A stretch of 64,000 nucleotides of DNA from positions 93,959-157,958 of the forward strand of contig NZ_JADWYK010000012.1 of assembly GCF_015773195.1 (NCBI RefSeq), written 5' to 3'. The stretch's first letter is position 1. Every line of letters starts with the position of its first letter. The position numbers were made by a program, and so were the translations under genes. The stretch comes from Hymenobacter guriensis (GTDB lineage: Bacteria > Bacteroidota > Bacteroidia > Cytophagales > Hymenobacteraceae). Positions 1-8,365 of this stretch are shown here, one piece after another. Below the pieces are notes generated by a model, which saw only the letters and a program-made list of their open reading frames with translations, made no database searches and was not told the origin of the DNA.

Positions 1-97
1 AGTAAGGGCTTTTCACATTTTAGGGCGTTGTGTATTGCTCCGGGCGGATTGACGCCGCTTTATACGCGGAATGTCCATCGTCCTCGCAATGACACCG
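1..97. repeat. Partial copy of the CATTGCGAG palindromic element
   Basis: The stretch begins with AGTAAGGGCTTTTCACATT and ends with CTCGCAATGAC. This is the same order of parts as half of the elements at 13253-13407 and 29243-29396 (terminator flank, linker, a GATTG block, then CTCGCAATGAC). It is more degenerate than those copies and runs off the left edge of the window, so its other arm cannot be seen. It lies just downstream of the kdsA stop codon, so it may serve as the 3' end of that transcript (inference). Confidence 0.5.
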
Positions 98-101
98 GTT
101 T

Positions 102-926
102 TTACCGCACGGCGTCGCGTACCCGCGTCAGCTTTATCAGTAAGTCTTCCAGCTGCTGGAGCGGGAGCATATTGGCGCCGTCAGATTTGGCGGTGGCGGG
201 CGTGGGGTGCGTTTCGATGAACAGGCCGTCGGCGCCCACGGCAATGGCGGCTTTGGCAATGGTTTCGATAAGCTGGGGCATGCCGCCCGTTACGCCGCTG
301 CTTTGGTTGGGCTTTTGGAGGGAGTGCGTTACGTCCATCACTACGGGCACCCCGAAGCTGCGCATCGCGGGCAGGTTGCGGAAGTCCACCACCAGGTCGG
401 AGTAGCCGAAGGAGTTGCCGCGGTCCGTCAGAATTACGTGCTCATTGCCCGACTGGCGCACTTTATCCACCGCAAACTGCATGGCCTCCCCGCTCAGGAA
501 CTGACCTTTTTTGATGTTGACCACCTTGCCCGTCTGGGCCGCCGCAATCAGCAGGTCAGTCTGCCGGCACAGGAACGCCGGAATCTGCAGCACGTCCACG
601 TACCCGGCGGCCAGCGCGGCCTCATCCGATTCGTGAATATCCGTAACCGTGGGCACTCCGATTTCTTGACCTACTTTCTGCAGAATTTTCAATGCTTTTT
701 CGTCGCCAATACCGGTGTAGGAATCCAGGCGGGAGCGGTTGGCCTTGCGGTAGGAGCCTTTGAAGATGTACGGAATCTGCAGCTTGTCGCAGAGGGTGCG
801 CACCTGCTCGGCAATGCGGAGGGCCATGTCTTCGCCCTCAATCACGCAGGGCCCGGCCATCAGAAAAAACTGGCCGGAATTGGTATTGCGAAAGTGCGGT
901 AGCGCGTTGGCGAGAGTTTCAATCAT
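102..926 (-). CDS. kdsA: 3-deoxy-8-phosphooctulonate synthase
   Basis: Cytoplasmic enzyme that condenses phosphoenolpyruvate with arabinose 5-phosphate to give KDO 8-phosphate, the first committed step of the lipopolysaccharide inner-core sugar KDO. The 274-residue product has the family's usual length and is collinear with KdsA throughout: MAGPCVIE at 23-30, a KGSYRKANRS block, DVTHSLQ, and the C-terminal FIETHP and KSDGANML motifs. Cys27 in AGPC, with later His, Glu and Asp, is the pattern of the metal-dependent KdsA class; E. coli-type enzymes have Asn at this place. The ATG at 926 is chosen because the longer frame upstream is translated from the inverted repeat at 945-1041. The gene before it is on the same strand but separated by that repeat, so co-transcription is doubtful. 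Confidence 0.95.
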   Translation of the reverse strand: MIETLANALPHFRNTNSGQFFLMAGPCVIEGEDMALRIAEQVRTLCDKLQIPYIFKGSYRKANRSRLDSYTGIGDEKALKILQKVGQEIGVPTVTDIHESDEAALAAGYVDVLQIPAFLCRQTDLLIAAAQTGKVVNIKKGQFLSGEAMQFAVDKVRQSGNEHVILTDRGNSFGYSDLVVDFRNLPAMRSFGVPVVMDVTHSLQKPNQSSGVTGGMPQLIETIAKAAIAVGADGLFIETHPTPATAKSDGANMLPLQQLEDLLIKLTRVRDAVR

Positions 927-944
927 GGGGAGAAGAGGAATGAG

Positions 945-1041
945 GTGACACGTAACAGGTAAAAGGTGACACGTGACAGGCAGAAGAAACACCAACTGTT
1001 TTGAGTTTGTCACGTGTCACCTTTTACCTGTTACGTGTCAC
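945..1041. repeat. 33-bp perfect inverted repeat
   Basis: Arms 945-977 and 1009-1041 are exact reverse complements, separated by a 31-base spacer. Each arm is itself built from a reiterated word: GTGACACGT occurs twice within one arm, around a short AACAGGTAAAAG linker. The right arm overlaps the stop codon of the methyltransferase gene (1038-1040), and the left arm ends 18 bases before the kdsA start codon. It has no U-tract typical of an intrinsic terminator, but the transcript would fold into a very stable hairpin. Confidence 0.9.
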
Positions 1042-1640
1042 TTCTTTTTCAAACAGATGAACAGCTCCCTCCCCTGCCGGGGCTTGAGCGAGTTGGTGGC
1101 AGTTTCAAAATGCTTGAACTCAAAGTACGGCGCAAAGTACGACCGATACTCTTCCCGCGTGCCGCCAAACGGCGGGCCAGGCTGACTGAACTCCGTATCG
1201 AAGAGCAGGCCCGTGAGCGTACCGCCCGGCCGGAGCAGATGAGCGCACTGCCGGGCGTAGTCGGGGCGCAGAGCGGGGTCGAGGGCGCAGAAGAAGGTTT
1301 GCTCCACGATAAGATCATAGGGCGGCGCAGGCTCCAACGCGAAGAAATCCTGCAGCAACAGGTGCGCGGCCGGGAAATCGGGCACGCGCTGCTGTAGGTC
1401 CCGGAGCGGCTGCGGAGCCACGTCGACCACAAATACCTGGGGCCAGCCCTGGCGGTGCAGGTACTCGGCTTCGTAGGCCCGGCCGGCCCCGGGAATGAGA
1501 ATGCGCCGGGCATCGGGCGGACCCAGCTGCGCGAAATACTCGCGTAGGGGCGGTGTTATAGCGCCGGCGTCCCAGCCAGTCTGGCCGAGGGCGTAGCGCT
1601 GCTGCCAGTAGGCGGCATCGAGAGCAGATTCAGGCGACAT
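1038..1640 (-). CDS. TPMT-family SAM-dependent methyltransferase
   Basis: A 200-residue class I methyltransferase. It starts with AAYWQQRYALGQTGWD, the tryptophan-rich opening seen in thiopurine S-methyltransferase-like proteins. The glycine-rich SAM-binding motif I is ILIPGAGRAYEA (GAG at 51-53), followed by an acidic strand end VFVVDVAPQPL and the LIVEQTFFCALDP motif IV region. Members of this family methylate thiols, selenols, tellurite or halides; the substrate here cannot be told from sequence. The ATG at 1640 begins the conserved domain, and the reading frame upstream looks non-coding and runs into the promoter of the divergent gene. The C-terminus is a short lysine run whose stop codon lies inside the 945-1041 inverted repeat. 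Confidence 0.85.
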   Translation of the reverse strand: MSPESALDAAYWQQRYALGQTGWDAGAITPPLREYFAQLGPPDARRILIPGAGRAYEAEYLHRQGWPQVFVVDVAPQPLRDLQQRVPDFPAAHLLLQDFFALEPAPPYDLIVEQTFFCALDPALRPDYARQCAHLLRPGGTLTGLLFDTEFSQPGPPFGGTREEYRSYFAPYFEFKHFETATNSLKPRQGRELFICLKKK

Positions 1641-1666
1641 ATTCGGGCAGGATTGTACCTTGGGGC

Positions 1667-1696
1667 TTGCCCAGGTACGGAACTCCGTTATTTTTG
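1667..1696 (+). promoter_or_regulatory. Promoter for the coiled-coil protein gene (TTG-N19-TATTTTTG)
   Basis: TTG at 1667-1669 and TATTTTTG at 1689-1696 are spaced by 19 bases. This fits the Bacteroidota housekeeping promoter (TTG, 17-23 bases, TAnnTTTG). The start codon at 1751 lies 54 bases downstream of the -7 element. Confidence 0.6.
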
Positions 1697-1750
1697 CCTG
1701 AAGGTACTGCCCATCCCGGATTGTCCGGTCTCTCACCTAACCTCTTTGTA

Positions 1751-2698
1751 ATGGAACAAAATCAAACCCCGGAGCCCAAGAACAACAGCCGCGTGCTGCT
1801 GATTGTCGCCCTGATTCTGGTGCTGTTGGGCATCAACGGTGTCCTTTTCTACATGAACCAGCAGAAAGGCAAGCAGAACGAGCAGCTCACGGCCGATGTA
1901 AAAGCCAAGGATGTAAAGCTGGAGGAGCAAATCAAGCAGTATGAGGCCCTGAAGGCTGATTTTGAGCGCCAGAGCCAGGAAATGCAGGGCATGGGGTTGG
2001 CCAACGACTCGCTGAAAAACCGCATTGCCTCCATCAACGCCGACCTGCTGAAGCTCCGCTCCTTCCGCGCCGGTTCGTTTACCATCACCGATCAGAAGCG
2101 CTTCCGCGACCGGGCCGCCAACTTCGAGCGTCAGCTGCGGGTGAAAGACGAGGAAATTGCCAAGCTGAAGGCCGATAACGAGGCCCTCTACACCGAAACC
2201 ACCACGCTGAAGGAGCGCCAGAACAAGCTGACCGACACCATCAGCACCATTGCCCGCACCAACCAGGAGCTGACGGACAAAGTCAATATTGCCTCGCGCC
2301 TGCAGGCCGAAAACATCCGTGTGAACGTTATCAACAGCCGCGGCAAGGAAAAGGACGACGACAACGACGAGTTCAAGGCCAAGCGCGTGGAGAAGGTGAA
2401 AATCAACTTCAACCTGGCTCGCAACGACGTAGCCCCCAAGGAAACCAAGCAGATTATGCTCCGCCTGATTGAGCCCGACGGCTCGGCCCTGTACAACCTG
2501 AGCACCGGCGGCGGCACCTTCATGGTGGATGGCGCGGAGGCGTTCTACACGTCCAAGCAGGAAGTGGTTTTCGACAACACCAAGCAGGGTATCCAGTTTG
2601 TGTACGCCAAAGGTGCCGACTACAAGCCCGGTCCCCATACCATCGAGCTGTATGCCGACGGCTACCTGATCGGCACCTCTAAGTTCACGCTGAAGTAA
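1751..2698 (+). CDS. Membrane-anchored coiled-coil protein of unknown function
   Basis: A 315-residue protein with a short polar N-terminus, one transmembrane helix at about 15-35 and a long charged coiled coil from about 38 to 205 (many Glu/Lys/Gln heptads and a short basic KEKDDDNDE-like patch near 215). A compact C-terminal beta domain starts near 222, with the run KINFNLARNDVAPKETK and the ending GYLIGTSKFTLK. Similar anchored coiled-coil proteins with a beta tail are widespread in Bacteroidota but have no assigned role. The topology suggests a periplasm-facing coiled coil held at the inner membrane (inference). The ATG at 1751 is preferred because translation further upstream would cross the promoter. 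A large palindrome with an embedded terminator follows one base after the stop. Confidence 0.75.
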   Translation: MEQNQTPEPKNNSRVLLIVALILVLLGINGVLFYMNQQKGKQNEQLTADVKAKDVKLEEQIKQYEALKADFERQSQEMQGMGLANDSLKNRIASINADLLKLRSFRAGSFTITDQKRFRDRAANFERQLRVKDEEIAKLKADNEALYTETTTLKERQNKLTDTISTIARTNQELTDKVNIASRLQAENIRVNVINSRGKEKDDDNDEFKAKRVEKVKINFNLARNDVAPKETKQIMLRLIEPDGSALYNLSTGGGTFMVDGAEAFYTSKQEVVFDNTKQGIQFVYAKGADYKPGPHTIELYADGYLIGTSKFTLK

Positions 2699-2909
2699 GA
2701 ACCACGGATTGGCTACGCCGAACTTCGTTTCGCACGGATTTATCGGAGTCCACGGATTTTTTGGACGATTCTCCAGCAACAAAAAAGCCTCGCAGTGCGA
2801 GGCTTTTTTGTTGCTTATATGTTACCGGTACTAATTGCGCCGTCCACGAAATCCGTGGAATCCGATAAATCCGCGCGAAACGAAGTTCGGCGTAGCCAAT
2901 CCGTGGTTC
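2699..2909. repeat. Large palindrome, 69-bp arms around a terminator
   Basis: Left arm 2699-2767 and right arm 2841-2909 are near-perfect reverse complements with only a few mismatches. The word pattern is ACCACGGATT ... TCGGA(G/T)TCCACGGATTT ... GTGGACG. The central spacer carries the separate 18-bp terminator palindrome. The left arm begins directly after the stop codon at 2698, and the right arm ends 7 bases before the end of cphA. A single arm of the same family recurs at 38441-38497. Confidence 0.9.
2777..2813. terminator. Bidirectional intrinsic terminator
   Basis: CAACAAAAAAGCCTCGCA at 2777-2794 is exactly repeated in reverse complement at 2796-2813. It gives a GC core flanked by A6 and T6 tracts, so it can terminate both the plus-strand coiled-coil gene and the minus-strand cphA gene, which converge here. 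Confidence 0.9.
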
Positions 2910-2916
2910 CGTCGAT

Positions 2917-5550
2917 TTAACGAAACTGCTGCTCGAATTCATCCAGCTTTTTGAGGGTGCCGCTGATGTTTTCGGTGAACATGACGACCACGGAACCTTC
3001 CGGGGCATTTTGCAGCGCGTAGTCGATGGCCTCCATTTCGTTTTCGATGTAGCGGATGGGCACCTCCGGCTTGTCGAGCTGCAGGCCGCGCGTCATAATT
3101 TCGCGCAGCTGCTCGGCGGTTTTACCCCGTAAGTCGCGGTCCTGGCGCAGGATAACTTCATCGAACATGCGGCCCGCAATACGTGCGAAGCCCAGCGTGT
3201 CCTCATCGCGCCGGTCACCCAGGCCTGACACCATCCCGATTTTGCGCGTAGCGGGCGTCTGGTTCAGGAACTCCTCGAATTTTCCGATGCCGTGCGTGTT
3301 GTGAGCATAGTCCACAATGACTTCGAACTTCGGAAACTTGTACACGTTCATACGGCCCGGCGTTTTGGAGCCGGAGGGCACGAAGGTGCGTAGGGCAGTC
3401 TTAATCTCATCTTTCTCAAAACCGCACAGGTAGCCCGTTAGAGCGGTGGCCAGCGAGTTTTCGATGTTGAAGCGGGCACGGCCCCCAAACGTCACCGGGA
3501 ATTCCGCCGCGTGGTCGATGCGCAGCTTGTAGGAGTTCTTGTAGATGCTCACGTAGCCTTCTTCGTACACGGCCGCCACGCCGCCGTTTTCCACGTGGTC
3601 GAGGATGCGCGGGTTGTTTTCATCCATGCTGAACAGCGCCACGCGGCACTCCAGCTTTTCGCGCATGGCGTACACCAGGTCGTCGTCGGCGTTGAGCACG
3701 GCCCAGCCGTTTTTGCGCACCGTGCGCGGCAGCACGCCCTTCACAGCGGCCATTTCTTCCACCGTATGGATGTCGCGCATGCCCAGATGGTCGGCCGCGA
3801 CGTTGGTTACCACGGCAATGTCGCAGGTATGGAAGCCGAGGCCGGAGCGCAGCATACCGCCGCGGGCCGTTTCGAGCACCGCGAAGTTCACGGTAGGGTC
3901 TTTGAGCACGAACTCCGCGCTTTGCCCGCCGGTACAGTCGCCTTTCTGCAGCTGCTTGCCTTGGATGTAGATGCCGTCGGTAGTAGTGAAGCCTACTTTG
4001 TAGCCCTTGGAAGCCACCATGTGCGCAATCAGGCGCGTAGTAGTAGTTTTGCCGTTGGTACCCGTAATGGCAATGATGGGAATACGGGCGGTGCTGCCGC
4101 GCGGAAACAGCATATCCACCACCGGCGCAGCCACGTTGCGCGGCAGCCCCTCGGTGGGGGCAATGTGCATCCGGAAGCCTGGGGCAGCATTTACTTCGAT
4201 TACCGCCCCGCGCGTTTCATTCAGCGGAATAGCAATATCGGTCGTCAGCAAGTCAATGCCGCAGATATCCAGGCCCACAATGCCCGCTACCCGCTCGGCC
4301 AGCAGCACGTTATAAGGGTCCACGATGTCCGTCACGTCGGTGGCAGTGCCGCCAGTGCTGATGTTGGCCGTGCTTTTCAGGTAAAGCATCTGCCCGGCCG
4401 GCAGCACCGACTTCAAGGTCAGCCCCTGCCCTTTCAGGATATCCAGCGTGTGCTTGTCGGCTTTGATGCTGGTAAGCACCTTTTCGTGGCCCACACCCCG
4501 GCGCGGGTCTTTGTTTACTTCCTCAATCAGCTGCTGCACGGTGCTGGTGCCATCGCCCTTCACGGCGGCGGGGGTGCGCTTGGCGGCGGCCACCAGCTTA
4601 CCATTTACCACCAGCAGGCGGTAGTCGTCGCCCACGATAAGCTGCTCCACAATCACGGCCCGCGAGTACACCTGTGCGGCTTTCAGGCCAGCTACAGCAT
4701 CTTTCCAGTTGGTGATGTTGATGGTAGCGCCCTTGCCGTGGTTTCCGTCGAGCGGCTTGGTCACGATAGGGAAGCCCAGGTCGTCGATGGCGTCGCGCAG
4801 GCCGGCCTCGGAGTAGACGGTAGTACCGTTGGGCACCGGTACGCCCGCATTGCGGAGCAGAGCCTTGGTGCGGTTTTTATTGCCAGCCACTTCTACCCCG
4901 GCGTGTGAGGTGTAGCTGGTGGTGGTAGCCCAGATGCGCTTTTGATTTACGCCGTAGCCCAGTTGAATGATGCTGCTGTCCTGCAGCTGAATGTAGGGAA
5001 TGTTGCGCGAAGCCGCCTCGGCTACAATGCTGTAGGTGCTCGGGCCGAAAAACTCTTCTTCCCGGATGTCGTGCAGCTCGGCCACAATGGGCTTGATATC
5101 GACCTTCTGCTTGCGGCACAGCGCCTCCACAATCTCCACGGCAGCCTTGCCCGCTACGCGCCCGGCTCGCTCCTCCTGGTAGGCAAACACTACGTACTCT
5201 ACGCCAGCTTCGTGCGCCGGGTACGATTTGCCCCAGTGTACCGTCATGCCGGCCAGGCGCTGCAGCTCCAGCGCCACATGCTGGATGACGTGGCCCAGCG
5301 GCTCGCCATCGGCCAATAGCTCCTGGGTGAGCGGTGGGTGCTTGAGGGCCTGTGGCGTAGCGTAGGCGGTGTGGGTCTGGGGCTGGCCCAGGTCGGGCAG
5401 CAGCTTGGTGAGGCGCTTGTCGAGACCCGAGAAGGCATTCGACCACTTATCGGCCAAATCTTCCAGGTCTACTTTCATCACAATAATCTTGTGGTGCTTC
5501 ACCGACCAATAGCTCGGCCCGCGCATAGTGCGGAGGTCAACAATCTTCAT
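2917..5550 (-). CDS. cphA: Cyanophycin synthetase
   Basis: Makes cyanophycin, the Asp-Arg storage polymer, by ATP-dependent addition of Asp to the backbone and Arg to each side chain. The 877-residue protein has the full CphA layout. An N-terminal domain spans about 1-160. An ATP-grasp domain spans about 165-480 (TKPLDGNHGKGA, VEQLIVGDDYRLLVV, VIEVNAAPGFRMH). A Mur-ligase-like domain follows, with the P-loop GTNGKTTT at 497-504, VLETARGGMLRSG, VTNVAADHLG and VDYAHN. The start at 5550 matches the usual family opening MKIVDLRTMRGPSYWS. The usual partners, cyanophycinase cphB and isoaspartyl dipeptidase, are not adjacent. It converges on the coiled-coil gene and shares its terminator. Confidence 0.95.
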   Translation of the reverse strand: MKIVDLRTMRGPSYWSVKHHKIIVMKVDLEDLADKWSNAFSGLDKRLTKLLPDLGQPQTHTAYATPQALKHPPLTQELLADGEPLGHVIQHVALELQRLAGMTVHWGKSYPAHEAGVEYVVFAYQEERAGRVAGKAAVEIVEALCRKQKVDIKPIVAELHDIREEEFFGPSTYSIVAEAASRNIPYIQLQDSSIIQLGYGVNQKRIWATTTSYTSHAGVEVAGNKNRTKALLRNAGVPVPNGTTVYSEAGLRDAIDDLGFPIVTKPLDGNHGKGATINITNWKDAVAGLKAAQVYSRAVIVEQLIVGDDYRLLVVNGKLVAAAKRTPAAVKGDGTSTVQQLIEEVNKDPRRGVGHEKVLTSIKADKHTLDILKGQGLTLKSVLPAGQMLYLKSTANISTGGTATDVTDIVDPYNVLLAERVAGIVGLDICGIDLLTTDIAIPLNETRGAVIEVNAAPGFRMHIAPTEGLPRNVAAPVVDMLFPRGSTARIPIIAITGTNGKTTTTRLIAHMVASKGYKVGFTTTDGIYIQGKQLQKGDCTGGQSAEFVLKDPTVNFAVLETARGGMLRSGLGFHTCDIAVVTNVAADHLGMRDIHTVEEMAAVKGVLPRTVRKNGWAVLNADDDLVYAMREKLECRVALFSMDENNPRILDHVENGGVAAVYEEGYVSIYKNSYKLRIDHAAEFPVTFGGRARFNIENSLATALTGYLCGFEKDEIKTALRTFVPSGSKTPGRMNVYKFPKFEVIVDYAHNTHGIGKFEEFLNQTPATRKIGMVSGLGDRRDEDTLGFARIAGRMFDEVILRQDRDLRGKTAEQLREIMTRGLQLDKPEVPIRYIENEMEAIDYALQNAPEGSVVVMFTENISGTLKKLDEFEQQFR

Positions 5551-5730
5551 ATAAGCGAAAGAAGGAGAGAACAGGGTTTTGTGCGCGGTTGTACGGGCTA
5601 CCGAAATGTAGGGATTCCCGCCCGGGAAACCTGCGGCTACCTTTTTTTCTCTTTTTTTCTTCTTTTCTGGCAAGTGGGCGCGCAGCTCGTGTTATTGACG
5701 CCTTTACTTTAGCCCTGAGCCATCAGGCAC

Positions 5731-5752
5731 AAAAAAAGCCCCAGCCGGGGCT
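5731..5752 (-). terminator. Terminator after tRNA-Cys
   Basis: On the minus strand AGCCCC-GGCT-GGGGCT is followed by a run of seven T. It lies about 58 bases beyond the tRNA 3' end and is a textbook intrinsic terminator. Confidence 0.85.
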
Positions 5753-5809
5753 AATCGACTGGGGCACTCATCCATACCTTCCAGAAAACAGGAAATAGCA
5801 GGTAAGAAG

Positions 5810-5880
5810 AGGTGACGAGCGGATTCGAACCGCTGTAGGAGGTTTTGCAGACCTCTACCTAGCCACTCGGTCACGTCACC
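5810..5880 (-). tRNA. tRNA-Cys (GCA)
   Basis: A 71-nt cloverleaf can be drawn on the minus strand. The acceptor stem pairs GGTGACG with CGTCACC, with U73 as discriminator, as expected for cysteine. The D arm is short, the anticodon loop is CTGCAAA with GCA at 5848-5846, and the T arm contains GGTTCGAATCC. CCA is not encoded. It stands alone between cphA and rpsA and has its own terminator. Confidence 0.96.
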
Positions 5881-5980
5881 GGGCTTTTGAGGTTGCAAAC
5901 TTACAACCTTAATATGGCTTCCACCAAACCCCGCAGCGGTTTTTCCGGCAATGAAGGGTAAGTAGCTGGCCATGTGTCAT

Positions 5981-6015
5981 AAAAAAAGCCCCGGCGCATG
6001 CCGGGGCTTTTCTTG
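5981..6015 (-). terminator. Terminator after rpsA
   Basis: AAAGCCCCGGC and GCCGGGGCTTT pair around a short CAT-containing loop. On the minus strand the stem is followed by a T-run, 20-50 bases beyond the rpsA stop codon. Confidence 0.88.
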
Positions 6016-6035
6016 CAATCCAGAAGCAGGGCCGC

Positions 6036-8204
6036 TTAGGCGTTCTTCTTCTCTTCAGCGTTATCGTCGGCTTTCTCGTCGCTCGACAGGGCGTTTTTCA
6101 CCGTGTCTACTACGTCGCCGGCTACTTCCTTGGCTTTCTCCACGATACCGGAGTGCGAAGCAGCTTCTACTACGTCGCTGGCTACTTCTTTAGCTCTCTC
6201 TACAATGCTGGAGTGCGAGGCAGCCTCCACGGCATCCCCCGTTACTTCCTTCACCTTGTCGAAAGCGGCCGAAGCAGCACCAGCTACAGCGGCGAAGATG
6301 CCACCTTCTTCGGCAGTGGGAGCTTCGTCAGCTTTGGCAGGAGCTTTTTTGTCGGCCTGCGTCTTCAGCTTCTGCTCACCAGCCTCACGCTCGTTGCCCA
6401 TCATTTTGTCGCGCAGGGCGCTGAGGGCGTCGAGGTCACCGAGGGTTGATTTCTCAGCGGCAGCGGGCTTCTTCAGGTCGCTCAGCTTGCCTTCACCCTG
6501 CGAAGCAGCGGCACCGGCACCGCCGGCAGGCTTCTTCTTGGCGAACTTGGCGTTGCGGCTGTCTTCATCGGCCTGCTGGTTGTAAGCAGCGGAGTGCGAC
6601 AGCACGATGCGGCGGTCGTCCTTCGAGAACTCAATCACGCGGAAGTCCAGCGTTTCGCCGTTTTCAGCCTGCGTGCCATCTTCTTTGGCCAGCGACTTAG
6701 GATAGGCGAAGCCTTCGATGCCGTAGGGCAGCTCGAGCACGGCACCGCGGTCGGTTTTCTCCGTGATGGTAGCCTTGTGAACCGAACCAGGGGTGAATAC
6801 CGTCTGGAACGTATCCCAGGGGTTTTCTTCCAGCTGCTTGTGGCCCAGGGCCAGGCGGCGGTTGTTCACGTCCAGCTCCAGAACTACTACGTCCAGACGG
6901 TCGCCAACCTTTACCACTTCCGAAGGGTGTTTCACCTTCTTGGTCCACGACAGGTCGGAAACGTGTACGAGGCCATCAACGCCTTCTTCCAGCTCTACGA
7001 ACAGGCCGAAGTTGGTGAGGTTACGCACGAGGCCGTTGTGCTTGGTACCCACGGCGTACTTCGAGCCAAAGTCACCACGCGTCCAGGGGTCTTCGCTCAG
7101 CTGCTTGATACCCAGGCTCATCTTGCGGTCTTCGCGGTCGAGGGTCAGAATCTGCGCCTCTACTACGTCGCCCTGCTTGATGAAGTCCTGCGGGTTGCGC
7201 AGGTGCTGGCTCCAGCTCATTTCCGAAACGTGGATCAGGCCTTCTACGCCGGGCACGATTTCCATGAAGGCACCGTAGTCGGCCACGTTCACGATGCGAC
7301 CCTGCACTTTCGAGCCGGGCTGCAGGTCCTGGGGCAACGAATCCCATGGGTGGGGAGTCAGCTGCTTCAGGCCCAGAGAAATACGCTTCTTGGCTTCGTC
7401 GAAGTCCAGAACTACGATGTTGAGCTTCTGATCGAGCTGCAGTACCTCCGAGGGGTGCGCAATGCGGCCCCACGAAATGTCGGTGATGTGCAGCAGGCCG
7501 TCTACGCCGCCGAGGTCGATGAACACACCGAAGTTGGTCATGTTCTTGATAACGCCCTCGAGGATCTGGCCTTTCTCCAGGTTGTTGAGGATGGCTTCGC
7601 GCTGCTTCTCGAGGTCTTTCTCGATCAGGACTTTGTGCGAAACAACCACGTTGTCGAAAGCGGCGTTGATTTTCACCACCTTCACTTCCATGCGACGACC
7701 CACGTAGATGTCGAAGTCACGGATAGGCTTCACGTCAATCTGCGAGCCGGGCAGGAAGGCTTCTACGCCGTCCAGGTCCATGATCAAACCACCTTTGGTA
7801 CGACGCTTTACCACGCCTTCCAGCACGGTGTCGTTTTCCAGGGCGTCGTAAATGGCTTTCCAAGCCTGCTTGATCTTCGCCTTCTTACGCGAGAGGATCA
7901 GCTGACCGTTCTGATCTTCCTGGTCTTCAATGAACACCTCAACCTCATCACCAACTTTGAGGTCGGTCAGGTCGCGGAATTCGGAAAGGGGCACCAGGCC
8001 ATCGGATTTGAAGCCGATGTTGAGGATAACGTCGCGGTCGGTGATGCCTACCACGATGCCTTTTACTACTTCTTCTTCCTGTACCGTCGTGAGGGTCTCA
8101 CCGTACATCTGCTCCATTTCGGCGCGCTGCTCGGCGGTATAGTTACCTCCGAAGCTGTTCGCTCCGACGTTGTCCCAGTCAAAGTTGTCTACTACTTCTG
8201 CCAT
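6036..8204 (-). CDS. rpsA: 30S ribosomal protein S1
   Basis: RNA-binding ribosomal protein that helps load mRNA, important in Bacteroidota because their genes mostly lack Shine-Dalgarno sites. The 722-residue product has six S1/OB-fold repeats between about residues 45 and 550; recurring signatures are DGLVPLSEF, VEGLIHVSEMSW and VDGLVHVSDLSW. Beyond residue 560 is a long Ala/Lys/Glu-rich tail. Residues 650-703 form about 2.7 copies of a 20-residue unit with the core EVASDVVEAASHSGIVE, followed by an acidic-basic end. The tail is not part of the canonical protein and resembles amphipathic LEA-like helices (inference). The start at 8204 gives MAEVVDNFDWD. A -7 box at 8316-8323 implies a leader of about 105 bases, long enough for autoregulation. 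Confidence 0.95.
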   Translation of the reverse strand: MAEVVDNFDWDNVGANSFGGNYTAEQRAEMEQMYGETLTTVQEEEVVKGIVVGITDRDVILNIGFKSDGLVPLSEFRDLTDLKVGDEVEVFIEDQEDQNGQLILSRKKAKIKQAWKAIYDALENDTVLEGVVKRRTKGGLIMDLDGVEAFLPGSQIDVKPIRDFDIYVGRRMEVKVVKINAAFDNVVVSHKVLIEKDLEKQREAILNNLEKGQILEGVIKNMTNFGVFIDLGGVDGLLHITDISWGRIAHPSEVLQLDQKLNIVVLDFDEAKKRISLGLKQLTPHPWDSLPQDLQPGSKVQGRIVNVADYGAFMEIVPGVEGLIHVSEMSWSQHLRNPQDFIKQGDVVEAQILTLDREDRKMSLGIKQLSEDPWTRGDFGSKYAVGTKHNGLVRNLTNFGLFVELEEGVDGLVHVSDLSWTKKVKHPSEVVKVGDRLDVVVLELDVNNRRLALGHKQLEENPWDTFQTVFTPGSVHKATITEKTDRGAVLELPYGIEGFAYPKSLAKEDGTQAENGETLDFRVIEFSKDDRRIVLSHSAAYNQQADEDSRNAKFAKKKPAGGAGAAASQGEGKLSDLKKPAAAEKSTLGDLDALSALRDKMMGNEREAGEQKLKTQADKKAPAKADEAPTAEEGGIFAAVAGAASAAFDKVKEVTGDAVEAASHSSIVERAKEVASDVVEAASHSGIVEKAKEVAGDVVDTVKNALSSDEKADDNAEEKKNA

Positions 8205-8315
8205 GATATTATGCAGTGGCCCTCGTATACACGTCCGGCGCAGGGCCCGCCTCCGGAACGCGTTTTTGTTTGATACACAGCGCACTTACGCCGGCCCGTC
8301 ACCCTGGCGGGGGCG

Positions 8316-8323
8316 CAAAGATA
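8316..8323 (-). promoter_or_regulatory. rpsA: Probable -7 element for rpsA
   Basis: The minus strand reads TATCTTTG, an exact match to TAnnTTTG, about 112 bases before the rpsA start codon. No convincing -33 TTG was found at the right spacing. Confidence 0.45.
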
Positions 8324-8365
8324 AGGATTGGAAGGCAGAGTTTTTGTATCTACAGCAAGTTCTCG

